Assembly (NCBI GenBank): GCA_028708575.1
Contig: JAQVYQ010000016.1
Span: 1 to 33,129 of the forward strand
DNA: 33,129 bases
Direction: 5' to 3'
Source of the DNA: Tissierellia bacterium
GTDB lineage: Bacteria > Bacillota > Clostridia > Tissierellales > Tissierellaceae
Both the position numbers and the translations under genes were made by a program. The notes below the pieces were generated by a model. That model searched no databases, was not told the origin of the DNA, and saw only the letters and a program-made list of their open reading frames with translations. Below, in pieces: positions 17,334-25,230 of the stretch (the first letter of the stretch is position 1; the number at the start of each line of letters is the position of its first letter).

Positions 17334-18632
17334 CTACAAGATAAGATCTCCTATTGGATTTGCAAAGATAATAAATACAAGTCCCCATACAACAATAGCT
17401 ATTACTGGAATAATACACTTTTTAAGTATATTAAAATAATTTTCTTCTCCTACTACTTGTGCTGCAAATATTCCTGCTAAAGCTGTAGGTGGAACTAAAT
17501 CCCCTGTGCCTGCAATAAATGATAAGGCAGCAGCTACAATAATCTCATTCTTACCTAATAATGCAAGACAGAAGGGTACACCTAATACTGATGAAGAACC
17601 GAAAGCAGATACTGCACCAAAAAGAGGTATAAAAATAGCAATACCTAAATATAAGAAAACTGAAGGAAGGCTTAATGCCACATCTACTATAAATCCTCTT
17701 ACTCCTGTTAGGGTCATTATCTGTATAAACATCCCTACACCCATTAGTATCCCTAATACAGGTAATGTACTTTTAACAGCACTTTTTGATGTTTGTATAA
17801 AATTCACTTTCTTTCCTGTAAATAACCCTACTATTGCACTTATTAAAAATATTAGTGGCATTCCTAAATTAGGTATGATTTGTGGAGCTATTTTACTTGC
17901 TAACATTAAGAATATCAATACTAATATTGGTATAAAGAGTTTAATTTCCTTAACATTACTTTTAACTAATTCTGAAGAACTATCTACAGAATTAGTTGAG
18001 CTTAGTATGAATTGTTCATAATCAAAATTTTTAGCATACTTTAATCCTAAAAATAATACTGTGAAAACAGCCACCGGTACTATTAATAATAAGAGGGGTA
18101 TAGTAAATCCTACATATGGTAAATCTATTCCACCACCAATTATCATTGCTGGCACATTTACAGGTGGAGCAATCATACCATAAATTGCCCCCATGGCAAT
18201 TATTGCTCCTGTTTCTGCAACTGGTATTCCCATTGTCATTAATACAGGTGCAACTATGGCACCAGAACTTAAAACTGCTGCAGTAGATGAGCCAGTAATC
18301 ATTCCCGGAAACATTATAATTATCATAATTAATATTAATAGCAATACTGGATTATTATGAAATTTTCTTACTATTAGAAAATTCAGAGTATCTAAAGCAC
18401 CGGATTCTTCTATTACTTTCATGAACATCATAGCTGTTGCAATTACTAAAATAGTATCAATATAACCAAAAGTACCCTCAACTAGATGCTTTATAGGTAT
18501 TCCATGTCCACTAACTAAAGCTCCAGCTATTGAAGCTAGCATCATAGAGAGACTTATTGGAAGTTTTAATAAAAATGCCCCAATCAAAAAGGTCACAATC
18601 ATAGCAATAAAAAATATAAGTTCAATTTGCAA
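17334..18632 (-). CDS. TRAP/DctM-like large permease
   Basis: This is a polytopic membrane transporter of about 432 residues with 11-12 hydrophobic segments. It resembles the TRAP large permease (DctM) and wider ion-transporter superfamily: FPGMITGSSTAAVLSSGAI and GAIYGMIAPPVNVPAMIIGG in the first half and the mirrored GSSSVLGVPF and GTGDLVPPTALAG in the second half. An ATG at 18650 is in frame but lies in a hairpin without a ribosome site. The TTG at 18632 follows GGGGG at good spacing and gives a natural N-terminus, MQIELIFFIAMIV. No usual DctP or DctQ gene is nearby. The upstream DUF6305-like lipoprotein and the 47-residue membrane protein take those places. A glutamate or gamma-glutamyl oligomer cargo is suggested by the neighbours only. 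Confidence 0.8.
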   Translation of the reverse strand: MQIELIFFIAMIVTFLIGAFLLKLPISLSMMLASIAGALVSGHGIPIKHLVEGTFGYIDTILVIATAMMFMKVIEESGALDTLNFLIVRKFHNNPVLLLILIMIIIMFPGMITGSSTAAVLSSGAIVAPVLMTMGIPVAETGAIIAMGAIYGMIAPPVNVPAMIIGGGIDLPYVGFTIPLLLLIVPVAVFTVLFLGLKYAKNFDYEQFILSSTNSVDSSSELVKSNVKEIKLFIPILVLIFLMLASKIAPQIIPNLGMPLIFLISAIVGLFTGKKVNFIQTSKSAVKSTLPVLGILMGVGMFIQIMTLTGVRGFIVDVALSLPSVFLYLGIAIFIPLFGAVSAFGSSSVLGVPFCLALLGKNEIIVAAALSFIAGTGDLVPPTALAGIFAAQVVGEENYFNILKKCIIPVIAIVVWGLVFIIFANPIGDLIL

Positions 18633-18649
18633 TTTAATTCCCCCTTCCA

Positions 18650-18680
18650 TTAATAAGGGAGATAAAATCTCCCTTATTAA
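18650..18680 (-). promoter_or_regulatory. Intercistronic hairpin between lipoprotein and permease
   Basis: A perfect 14-bp inverted repeat (18650-18663 and 18667-18680) with AGGGAGAT arms and a 3-base loop sits right after the DUF6305-like stop codon. There is no U-run. It mirrors the hairpin after the sugar-binding protein at 5154-5188 and probably favours mRNA of the lipoprotein over the permease. Confidence 0.7.
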
Positions 18681-18682
18681 CT

Positions 18683-19312
18683 CTACTTAAATGCATTTAC
18701 TAGTGGATTCATTGCATCAGCTATACTAGTTACTGTATCCATTGGGATACTATTACTTGAAGCTATACCCGTAAATAATCCATCATTATTTCCATCTTCA
18801 ACCACTATTAGGTAATCAGCTTGACTACAAACAGGCTCAATAAATTTATCAGATAATTCGCCTCTTCTACTTTCACCACCTATATGCATAGCGATTATTT
18901 TCACATCATTTGTTTTAGCCGCATCTACTACAGCTAATGCTCTATTTAATTCTTGATTTTCATCAATCCCTGCTGCTCCTAATCCTTTAGAGCTTCCTCC
19001 GACTGCTAAAATTAATGTCTTAGCATCACCTATATTTTCAGCTTCTACTAATTTATCCATTGTATATTCTAAACCTGCATTTTCTAATAAGGCCTTTACC
19101 ATTTCTACATCTGCACTTTGACCAACTGAAGTTAAAAGGGTTGGATGTTCAGCAAATGCTTCAGTCAATACCTGAATTTGACCATTTTCTACAGCTTCTG
19201 TTGATTCTGTGCCTCCAGTATTAGCTGGTTCAGATGAACCACATCCTACTAGTGATAAGACCAGTAAAATGGTAATTATACTAAACAATGTATTCTTTTT
19301 AAATCTAATCAT
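18683..19312 (-). CDS. DUF6305-like lipoprotein, possible binding protein
   Basis: This is a 209-residue exported lipoprotein: a signal peptide with the lipobox LVGC, Cys24, then a Ser/Thr/Glu-rich linker and a compact alpha/beta domain. Characteristic blocks are PTLLTSVGQSADVEMVKALL, KTLILAVGGSSKGLGAAGI and IIAMHIGGESRRGELSD. I associate these with the DUF6305 family from memory, and the function of that family is not known to me. The alternating strand/helix pattern with GGSSKG and GGESRRG loops would suit a small ligand-binding fold. It lies between ggt and the TRAP-like permease, with a stabilising hairpin after it. A role as solute receptor for that permease is therefore reasonable but unproven. 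Confidence 0.7.
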   Translation of the reverse strand: MIRFKKNTLFSIITILLVLSLVGCGSSEPANTGGTESTEAVENGQIQVLTEAFAEHPTLLTSVGQSADVEMVKALLENAGLEYTMDKLVEAENIGDAKTLILAVGGSSKGLGAAGIDENQELNRALAVVDAAKTNDVKIIAMHIGGESRRGELSDKFIEPVCSQADYLIVVEDGNNDGLFTGIASSNSIPMDTVTSIADAMNPLVNAFK

Positions 19313-19354
19313 TAATTATCACTCCTAAGCCTATCCTTCTAATATGTTATCGTA

Positions 19355-21121
19355 TTAGAATCCAACTGCCTGACCATCTCTTCTTGGATCTCCAGCTCCA
19401 TGTAGCAATCCTTCTTCCATAATTATACATTGGGCTCCCCCAAAGTATGCATCCAATTCCCCTCTAATATCAATTTCATGACCCATTGCTTCTAACTCTT
19501 TTAATACATCTTTATCCATCCTAGATTCAACAGACAATGTGCCTCTCTGGTTAAACATTCTTGGAGCATTAACTGCATCTTGAATATCCATATCATGGTC
19601 TATTACATTGCTAATTATTTGTGCAACAGATCCAATAATTCTAGTTGCTCCTGGTGAACCTAAAGTCATAAATGGCTCTCCATCCTTCAATACAAGAGTT
19701 GGAGTCATACTACTTAATGGTCTCTTCCCTGGCTCAACTGAATTTGATGTCCCCGGTTCTGCATTAAAATCATCCATCTCATTATTTAGAATAAAACCTC
19801 TTCCAGGTACACCCACACCTGAACCAAAGAAGTAATTTATAGTCTTTGTAACTGCCACCATATTCCCTTCCTTATCCATTACTGAGAAGTGTGTTGTACT
19901 ACCACTTTCATACTTATATGGATCTCCAAAGGACACTTTTTCAGCTGCTTTTGTTTTGTCAATTCCTTCCGCTAATACCTTAGCATAATCCTTAGATGCA
20001 AGTCCTGCCAATGGTACATCAACAAAATCAGTATCAGCCATGTATTTGCCTCTATCAGCAAACATCAATTTAGATGCCTCTGACCATAAATGTAGGCCTT
20101 CAGTTGTATTGTGCCCTGCGCCTTTCACATCAAAGTTTTCTAGTATATTGAGTAATTGAATTACATGTGTTCCACCTGAGCTTGAAGGTGGTGCAGATAT
20201 TATTTCGTATCCTCTATATGTTCCTTTTACTGGTTCTCTCATTTTCAATTCATAATTTGCTAAATCTTCAAGTGCAAAAATACCTCCTGCATCATTAGCT
20301 GCTTTTACAATATCTTCTGCAACTTGACCTTTATAGAAACCATCTTTCCCCTCTTTAACAATAATTTTTAATGTTTCAGCTAAATCAGGATTTTTTATTG
20401 TATCTCCTGCTTCAAATGGAAGTCCATTTTTTAAGTAAATTTCCTTTGTTGCATCAAATTTATTTATTTTTTCAAAATTATCTTGTATTATACCAACAAA
20501 ATTATCAGTAACTAAGAAACCATTTTCTGCAATATCTATTGCAGGTTGCATTACTTCTTCTCTTGACATTGATCCATATGTTTCAAGAGCAGTTAATAAT
20601 CCAGCAACTTCCCCAGGAATACCTGCAGCCTTGCCACCTACAGTTTTTCCTTCATTAACTACTTTTCCTTCTTCATCTAGTTCATACATATCTGCCGTTG
20701 CATTTCCAGGAGCTACTTCTCTAAAATCAAAGAACGCCTCTTCCCCTGTTTCTGCAAATCTAATAATCATAAAACCACCACCGCCAAGTCCTGATGCATT
20801 TGGTTCTACTACTCCAAGTGCAAAAGCTGTGGCTACTGCAGCATCAATGGCGTTTCCACCATTTTTCATGATTTCAATGCCTACTTCAGAAGCTTCTGGC
20901 TTAGCGGTTGCTAGCATACCATTCTTACCAGTATCACTTCTATCCATATTTACGACAGGCTTTTCAGGTTCTTTTGGAGTTTCAACTGCAACACTTTCCT
21001 GTTGGGCAACAGGTTCTTCAACATTAGTAGCTGGCTCACTAGTTTGACATCCTACTAGAGAAAATACTAAAGCTAAGGCTAATAACAAAGATAATAATTT
21101 TAAATTTTTCTTATTTCTCAT
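19355..21121 (-). CDS. ggt: Gamma-glutamyltransferase lipoprotein
   Basis: This N-terminal-nucleophile hydrolase cleaves or transfers terminal gamma-glutamyl groups from glutathione, gamma-glutamyl peptides or, in some Bacillus enzymes, poly-gamma-glutamate. The 588-residue precursor has a lipobox signal peptide (SLVGC, Cys25), so it is anchored outside the membrane. Self-cleavage should occur before Thr409 in GSTTHFSVMD, giving large and small subunits. Conserved blocks include MVATAKPEASEVG-like N-terminal sequence, GGNAIDAAVATAFALGVVEP, the substrate Arg in FDFREVAPG and KRPLSSMTPTLVLKDG. The oxyanion-loop motif reads GSPGAT instead of the usual GSPGG. The segment before PLSSM lacks the E. 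coli-type lid loop, as in B. subtilis GGT and CapD. It heads the cluster; AGGGGGA is its ribosome site. Confidence 0.92.
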   Translation of the reverse strand: MRNKKNLKLLSLLLALALVFSLVGCQTSEPATNVEEPVAQQESVAVETPKEPEKPVVNMDRSDTGKNGMLATAKPEASEVGIEIMKNGGNAIDAAVATAFALGVVEPNASGLGGGGFMIIRFAETGEEAFFDFREVAPGNATADMYELDEEGKVVNEGKTVGGKAAGIPGEVAGLLTALETYGSMSREEVMQPAIDIAENGFLVTDNFVGIIQDNFEKINKFDATKEIYLKNGLPFEAGDTIKNPDLAETLKIIVKEGKDGFYKGQVAEDIVKAANDAGGIFALEDLANYELKMREPVKGTYRGYEIISAPPSSSGGTHVIQLLNILENFDVKGAGHNTTEGLHLWSEASKLMFADRGKYMADTDFVDVPLAGLASKDYAKVLAEGIDKTKAAEKVSFGDPYKYESGSTTHFSVMDKEGNMVAVTKTINYFFGSGVGVPGRGFILNNEMDDFNAEPGTSNSVEPGKRPLSSMTPTLVLKDGEPFMTLGSPGATRIIGSVAQIISNVIDHDMDIQDAVNAPRMFNQRGTLSVESRMDKDVLKELEAMGHEIDIRGELDAYFGGAQCIIMEEGLLHGAGDPRRDGQAVGF

Positions 21122-21193
21122 AATCTAGTCCCCCTTTTTATTAAAAAAGATTTTCTTCTAGTTAAAATGTATTCTAAATAAACTGAATTATCC

Positions 21194-21224
21194 ATTATTT
21201 CTCTTATTTCTCTTAAATTGTCAA
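21194..21224 (-). promoter_or_regulatory. Possible promoter of the ggt-led operon
   Basis: On the minus strand a perfect TTGACA (21219-21224) lies 19 bases before AATAAT (21194-21199). The spacer is longer than ideal, so this is tentative. It leaves about 65 bases of leader before ggt. Confidence 0.35.
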
Positions 21225-21237
21225 AAACAATAAAATA

Positions 21238-21283
21238 AAAAAGCCTCTATAACATTAAATAACTAATGTTATAGAGGCTTTTT
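21238..21283. terminator. Bidirectional intrinsic terminator
   Basis: A perfect 20-bp inverted repeat (21238-21257 and 21264-21283) with a 6-base loop has an A-run on one side and a T-run on the other. It follows the small 11-residue-repeat gene on the minus strand and separates it from the ggt operon promoter. Confidence 0.88.
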
Positions 21284-21292
21284 ACATTCTAC

Positions 21293-21505
21293 TTAAATTC
21301 TCTTTTTTATATCATCAAGAGTATCTTCTATTGCATCTCTAGCTTTATCTATGCCTTTCTCTGCTTTCGACATAGTTTTGTCTAGTATCTTTTCTGCTTT
21401 GTCACTGTTTTTATCAAAAACGTCTTCAACTTTGTCCATTGAATTTTCGTATATATCTTCTGCTTTATTTATGACTTTATCAAACCTTTTTTTAAAATTA
21501 TCCAT
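21293..21505 (-). CDS. Small helical protein with 11-residue repeats
   Basis: This 70-residue, highly charged, cytoplasmic protein has no Cys, Pro, Gly-rich or hydrophobic membrane segment. Residues 13-67 are five tandem 11-residue units of the form D-K-A-E-D-x-x-D-K-x-M (for example NKAEDIYENSM, DKVEDVFDKNS, DKAEKILDKTM, SKAEKGIDKAR). An 11-residue period is typical of amphipathic surface-binding helices such as those in LEA group 3 proteins, synucleins and apolipoproteins. The ATG at 21505 has AAGGAG at good spacing; a longer frame to 21616 lacks one. A TATAAT-like -10 lies about 50 bases upstream, and a strong terminator follows, so it is probably monocistronic. The family is not recognised; membrane-surface or stress-protective roles are possible. 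Confidence 0.7.
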   Translation of the reverse strand: MDNFKKRFDKVINKAEDIYENSMDKVEDVFDKNSDKAEKILDKTMSKAEKGIDKARDAIEDTLDDIKKRI

Positions 21506-21639
21506 AATAATATTCTCCTTATAACTTACTAACTTTTTATTATTATATCCTAAGATTAGAAATTTAGAATATATCATATGGATAAATATAGTAGTAATTA
21601 CCTGTGACTTTATCAATGGTTTCTAAATATAGTTTCTAT

Positions 21640-22224
21640 CTAGTTATCAGATGGTAATAAAAACTCAGTAATTATCACTGGTAAATTGGCACTTATAATC
21701 GTAATTTTCTCTTCAATTTCTGTTTCCAAAACAAATAATGTAAATCCATCAATTTCTCTTTTTTCATCTTGGCTGTGTAAATTTAAGACAAAATCATTCA
21801 TAGAAAATATAGTTACCACTTGTGAACCCCTAAGTGTATATTGGTCTCCTTTATTTAGGATTTGCATCTTTGCTTGATTCCCACTTTTCACAATAAAATT
21901 GTAATCTCTACAATCCAGAGTGTTTTCAGAAAATGTACTCCAAGATCCATCAAAGTATTCAACTTGATATTTGTCTAATTCTCTTTTATATAATCCCTGG
22001 TGAGAAAGGTTTAACTTCCCTTCTAAAGGAAGAATATATCTTTGGTAATTGCTAAAGTCTGAGAATTTTGATTCAGTTGATGTAAATGTAGCTGAGGAAA
22101 CTCTCCATAAAAAGTCTTTTTCAGAAAAGCTTGCATCTTCTGGATATATTATTAATTGAGTTGTCTCTCCACCAGCCCATTTTGTAGTTATGAAATCTTC
22201 TTTTTTAATAATTTTTTCTTTCAT
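21640..22224 (-). CDS. hutD: HutD/Ves-family protein
   Basis: This 194-residue cytoplasmic protein has the HutD/Ves bicupin-like signature: an N-terminal WAGGETTQLIIYPEDASF block followed by FLWRVSSATF, SDFSNYQRYILPLEGKL and a C-terminal second half. HutD proteins accompany histidine-utilisation genes. They have been proposed to limit formiminoglutamate or urocanate overflow, with no catalytic activity established. It lies 25 bases after the cyclodeaminase gene, at the end of the gltS-ftcD-fchA run. This supports a formiminoglutamate link for the operon even though hutH, hutU and hutI are not in the window. Confidence 0.85.
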   Translation of the reverse strand: MKEKIIKKEDFITTKWAGGETTQLIIYPEDASFSEKDFLWRVSSATFTSTESKFSDFSNYQRYILPLEGKLNLSHQGLYKRELDKYQVEYFDGSWSTFSENTLDCRDYNFIVKSGNQAKMQILNKGDQYTLRGSQVVTIFSMNDFVLNLHSQDEKREIDGFTLFVLETEIEEKITIISANLPVIITEFLLPSDN

Positions 22225-22248
22225 ATCAACACTATCCTTTTTTCAATA

Positions 22249-22812
22249 TTAGTCGATTTTCAACTCTTTTAGCGCATTACTGAATTCATTGATTTTAGAT
22301 TCATCTTTTACTAGTGGAAGATTTGCTTCTATATTCATTAAGCATCCGTTTGTTCCAATCTTTGCAAGTTCATATCCTATTACTAAATCTGAATAACAGT
22401 TTGGATTTGATTTCCCATCTAATTCCCTACCTATATCATATACTCTTTTACAAAGTTTTGCATTTTCCATAGGTGCTGTTGCTCCTACCACACCTGCATT
22501 TGCAATGGCTTGTTTTCTTGCCTCTTTCTCTATTTCTGTTTCCTTAGGTAATTTGTATGCATCCCTAATCACTCCATAAGCTTTAGCATCATCTACTATA
22601 CCTACAAGTAATTTTTGTCTTATTTCTTCTAATTCCTTTGCCAATTCCAATTGTCTTTCAGCAGGAATTCCAAAATCTTTCTTAGTTGATAGTTTGCATA
22701 CCATACCTATTAATCCACAGGCTTTTGCTCCTGCTAATGCTGATGCACTTCCTCCACCAACCGTTACATCATCTGTGTCCAAAATTAATTCTAATACATC
22801 TTTGTAATCCAT
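22249..22812 (-). CDS. fchA: Formimidoyltetrahydrofolate cyclodeaminase
   Basis: This enzyme converts 5-formimino-tetrahydrofolate to 5,10-methenyl-tetrahydrofolate with release of ammonia. The 187-residue protein is the stand-alone version of the C-terminal domain of FTCD, with the signature TVGGGSASALAGAKACGLIG near the N-terminus, AERQLELAKELEEIRQKL, and the NAGVVGATAPMENAKL block. Its partner, the formiminotransferase, is encoded 100 bases upstream in the same direction. In clostridia this pair feeds one-carbon units from formiminoglutamate or purine breakdown into folate metabolism, yielding formate and ATP. A GGAGGGATAAT ribosome site precedes the ATG. Confidence 0.9.
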   Translation of the reverse strand: MDYKDVLELILDTDDVTVGGGSASALAGAKACGLIGMVCKLSTKKDFGIPAERQLELAKELEEIRQKLLVGIVDDAKAYGVIRDAYKLPKETEIEKEARKQAIANAGVVGATAPMENAKLCKRVYDIGRELDGKSNPNCYSDLVIGYELAKIGTNGCLMNIEANLPLVKDESKINEFSNALKELKID

Positions 22813-22857
22813 ATTATCCCTCCATTGTTAATTATACTATATTTTATAATAATTATA

Positions 22858-22894
22858 CAATTTAAAGGCGCGCAAAAAGCGTGCCTTCAAATTG
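22858..22894 (-). promoter_or_regulatory. Intercistronic hairpin between ftcD and fchA
   Basis: Two 16-base arms (22858-22873 and 22879-22894) pair with two mismatches, which become G-U pairs in one transcript direction, around a 5-base loop. No U-run follows on the minus strand. It is more likely an mRNA-processing or stability element than a terminator. Confidence 0.5.
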
Positions 22895-22912
22895 TGTCAG
22901 TTGACTAGTCTT

Positions 22913-23812
22913 TTATTGTTCGTCTAACAATCTTTTTTCTAGTATTTGCTCTATATCAAAATTTTCTACCTGTAAATAATACTCAGCAACATCAAGTAAT
23001 GACTTCATAGGAACAGTTCCTATAACTTCACTTCCTACTACATTTACTCCATATCTTCTTGCTTCCATTTTAACCATTTCAAAGGCTTGATATACTGATG
23101 TTTTTTCATAGTTTACTAGGTTCATTGAAACTTGAGTTTGATTTCTTTCTTCTAATTTTAAGCCTATAGCTTTTACATATCTCAATCCACCGCCAATATG
23201 TCTTACTGTTTTTGCAATTTTATCTGCAATTTCTACATTTGGTGTGTCTAGATTTATATTGAATGCTACTAGTGGTACTCTTGCCCCTACAGCTGTACAA
23301 CCATTTTTCACATTCATCTCTTGAGGTCCAAAATCTGGTTTCCAGTTTTCTTCTTTAATCTTTTCAAAGAAGCCTTCATATTGTCCTTTTCTTACACTTG
23401 CTAGATTCTTTCTATCAGCTTTTGTTGCTGCATCTTCGTATAGATATACTGGAATTCCCCAGCTTCCTAATTCAACACCTACTTCTTTTGCAATTTCAAT
23501 ACATTCATCTATGGTTACATTAGATACAGGTGTAAATGGAATAACATCTGTTGCTCCCATTCTAGGATGAGCTCCTTCATGTTTTGACATATCAATAAGC
23601 TCAGCGGCTTTTCTTGCTGTATTTATAGCAGCTTCTCTAACTTGCTCTGGAGAGCCTATCATTGTAAGCACTGTTCTATTGTGATCTTTATCAGATGAAT
23701 AGTCTAAAATTGTTATACCTTCAATTTTTCTAGCTTCATCAATAATTTGCTCTACTATCACTTCGTCTCTACCTTCACTAAAATTTGGTACACATTCCAT
23801 TAATTTTCTCAT
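22913..23812 (-). CDS. ftcD: Glutamate formimidoyltransferase
   Basis: This enzyme moves the formimino group of N-formimino-L-glutamate to tetrahydrofolate, releasing glutamate. The 299-residue protein is the stand-alone N-terminal part of FTCD, beginning with LMECVPNFSEGRD. It has catalytic His82 in SKHEGAHPRMGATDVIPF, then the GCTAVGARVPLVAFNINL and GGGLRYVKAIGLKLEERN folate-site blocks. The length is normal for bacterial single-domain enzymes. It is 24 bases downstream of gltS and upstream of fchA, with GGGGAGGAAG as its ribosome site. The operon should therefore make free glutamate and methenyl-folate from formiminoglutamate. Confidence 0.93.
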   Translation of the reverse strand: MRKLMECVPNFSEGRDEVIVEQIIDEARKIEGITILDYSSDKDHNRTVLTMIGSPEQVREAAINTARKAAELIDMSKHEGAHPRMGATDVIPFTPVSNVTIDECIEIAKEVGVELGSWGIPVYLYEDAATKADRKNLASVRKGQYEGFFEKIKEENWKPDFGPQEMNVKNGCTAVGARVPLVAFNINLDTPNVEIADKIAKTVRHIGGGLRYVKAIGLKLEERNQTQVSMNLVNYEKTSVYQAFEMVKMEARRYGVNVVGSEVIGTVPMKSLLDVAEYYLQVENFDIEQILEKRLLDEQ

Positions 23813-23836
23813 AACTTCCTCCCCTTTTTACTTATA

Positions 23837-25075
23837 TTATAACAAATTTTCTACAAAAGTTTTTATAAACCAAATTGTTTGTGGTTGATAAATGATGTCT
23901 ACTAAAAACGCTCCAACTATTGGAACTATCATCATAGCCTTTCTACTCATTCCATATTTCTCGTTAACAGCTGTCATATTAACTATTGCTGAAGGAGTAG
24001 CTCCTAGCCCATGACCACAAAGACCAGCACACATAACAGCAGCGTCGTAATTGCTTCCTAATATTTTGAAAACTACAAAATAAGCTAGTATTACCATCAT
24101 CACTACTTGAGCTAAAACCACAAATAAAACTCCACCTATTAAACCAGATAATTCCCAGAGCTTTAAAGTCATAAGTGCTAATGATAAATAAAGATTTAAC
24201 ATAACATTACCAATTTCATCTACTAATGAGAAATCAAATTTATAGAAATTGAATCTTTCATTTAAATTTCTAAGTATTACAGCAACAAACATTGCTCCTA
24301 CATAAGTAGGGAATCCCATGTTTATTATATTACTTATCCAACCAGATATAATAGTTCCTAAAGCCATACTTATAATAATTGCAGATACATTTTTCATTAT
24401 ATCTAGGGAACTAAGCTTGTCACCTGAACTTACATTAATATCTGTAACAGAAGTATCAAATGCTTCATCTGTATCAGGTCTTAAATTGTTTTTTTCTATA
24501 AGTCTTCTCCCTAATGGTCCACCTACTAATACTGCAGATATAAGACCAAAAGTTGCTGCTGCAGCTCCAACTAATGGAGCAACATCATATCCCATTTCAG
24601 CAAAAGTATTTCCATAAGAAAGTGCTGCACCGTGTCCGCCAATCATCGCAATAGCACTTGCAAGTAATGCATATGGTGCTTCAAGTCCTATTGCCTTAGA
24701 AACTGCAATTCCTAATGTATTTTGCAATATGGAAATAACACCAGCTATGAGCCAGTAAATAATTAATAGCTTTCCACCCTTTTTAAGCAATTTAAAACTT
24801 GCCCCAAGTCCTACTGTTGTAAAGAATGCTAGCATGAAAGTCTCTTGGAAAATGTTTTCAAAATTAAAATTAAATGAATTAGTTGAATATCCAACCCAAG
24901 TGATAAACATAAAGATAAATCCACCAACAACTGGCGCTGGGATACAATATTTATCGAGTACTTTTATTTTATCTTTTGAAAAATACCCCAAAAGTAATAA
25001 TATCGCAGCAAAAGCTAAAGTTACAGCTGAATTTACATTAATATTAGTAATTCCATCAATAAGTTCAAAGTTCAT
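23837..25075 (-). CDS. gltS: Sodium/glutamate symporter GltS
   Basis: This is a cytoplasmic-membrane secondary transporter of the ESS family, importing glutamate with sodium. The 412 residues form about ten hydrophobic segments in two inverted halves. Each half carries a signature re-entrant loop, seen as IAMIGGHGAALSYGNTF and VMCAGLCGHGLGATPSAIVN. The motif YCIPAPVVGGFIF near residue 45 is also typical. AGGAGG precedes the ATG. It is the first gene of the gltS-ftcD-fchA-hutD run and has a sigma-54-type promoter upstream, adjacent to an NtrC-type activator gene. Given its partners, formiminoglutamate could be an alternative or additional substrate; family membership alone says glutamate. Confidence 0.92.
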   Translation of the reverse strand: MNFELIDGITNINVNSAVTLAFAAILLLLGYFSKDKIKVLDKYCIPAPVVGGFIFMFITWVGYSTNSFNFNFENIFQETFMLAFFTTVGLGASFKLLKKGGKLLIIYWLIAGVISILQNTLGIAVSKAIGLEAPYALLASAIAMIGGHGAALSYGNTFAEMGYDVAPLVGAAAATFGLISAVLVGGPLGRRLIEKNNLRPDTDEAFDTSVTDINVSSGDKLSSLDIMKNVSAIIISMALGTIISGWISNIINMGFPTYVGAMFVAVILRNLNERFNFYKFDFSLVDEIGNVMLNLYLSLALMTLKLWELSGLIGGVLFVVLAQVVMMVILAYFVVFKILGSNYDAAVMCAGLCGHGLGATPSAIVNMTAVNEKYGMSRKAMMIVPIVGAFLVDIIYQPQTIWFIKTFVENLL

Positions 25076-25164
25076 AATAACCTCCTCTTAATTTTTTAAA
25101 TATTTTAACACCTATACTAATACTTTTCCTAACCTCCCTATTATATTCATATATCTATATGATA

Positions 25165-25182
25165 TTGCATAATTCATGCCAA
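25165..25182 (-). promoter_or_regulatory. Sigma-54 (-24/-12) promoter of gltS
   Basis: The minus strand reads TTGGCATGAATTATGCAA. The GG and GC pairs are exactly ten bases apart, matching the sigma-54 consensus TTGGCAC-N5-TTGCA apart from one C-to-T and one T-to-A change. Start of transcription is expected near 25155, about 80 bases before gltS. An adjacent gene encodes a GAFTGA-motif activator. Confidence 0.8.
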
Positions 25183-25230
25183 CTTAATAAAATTCAAACA
25201 ATGTGCATTTAAAGGGATAGGGAACTTGAT

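Noticed and set aside
17506-18021. Long plus-strand open frame opposite the TRAP-like permease
   Set aside because: It is wholly antisense to a well-supported gene, has no ribosome site, and its Pro/Asn/Thr-rich composition mirrors the membrane-helix codons of the permease.
20631-21047. Long plus-strand open frame opposite ggt
   Set aside because: It is antisense to conserved GGT sequence and its Ser/Pro/Ala-rich product is a typical shadow.
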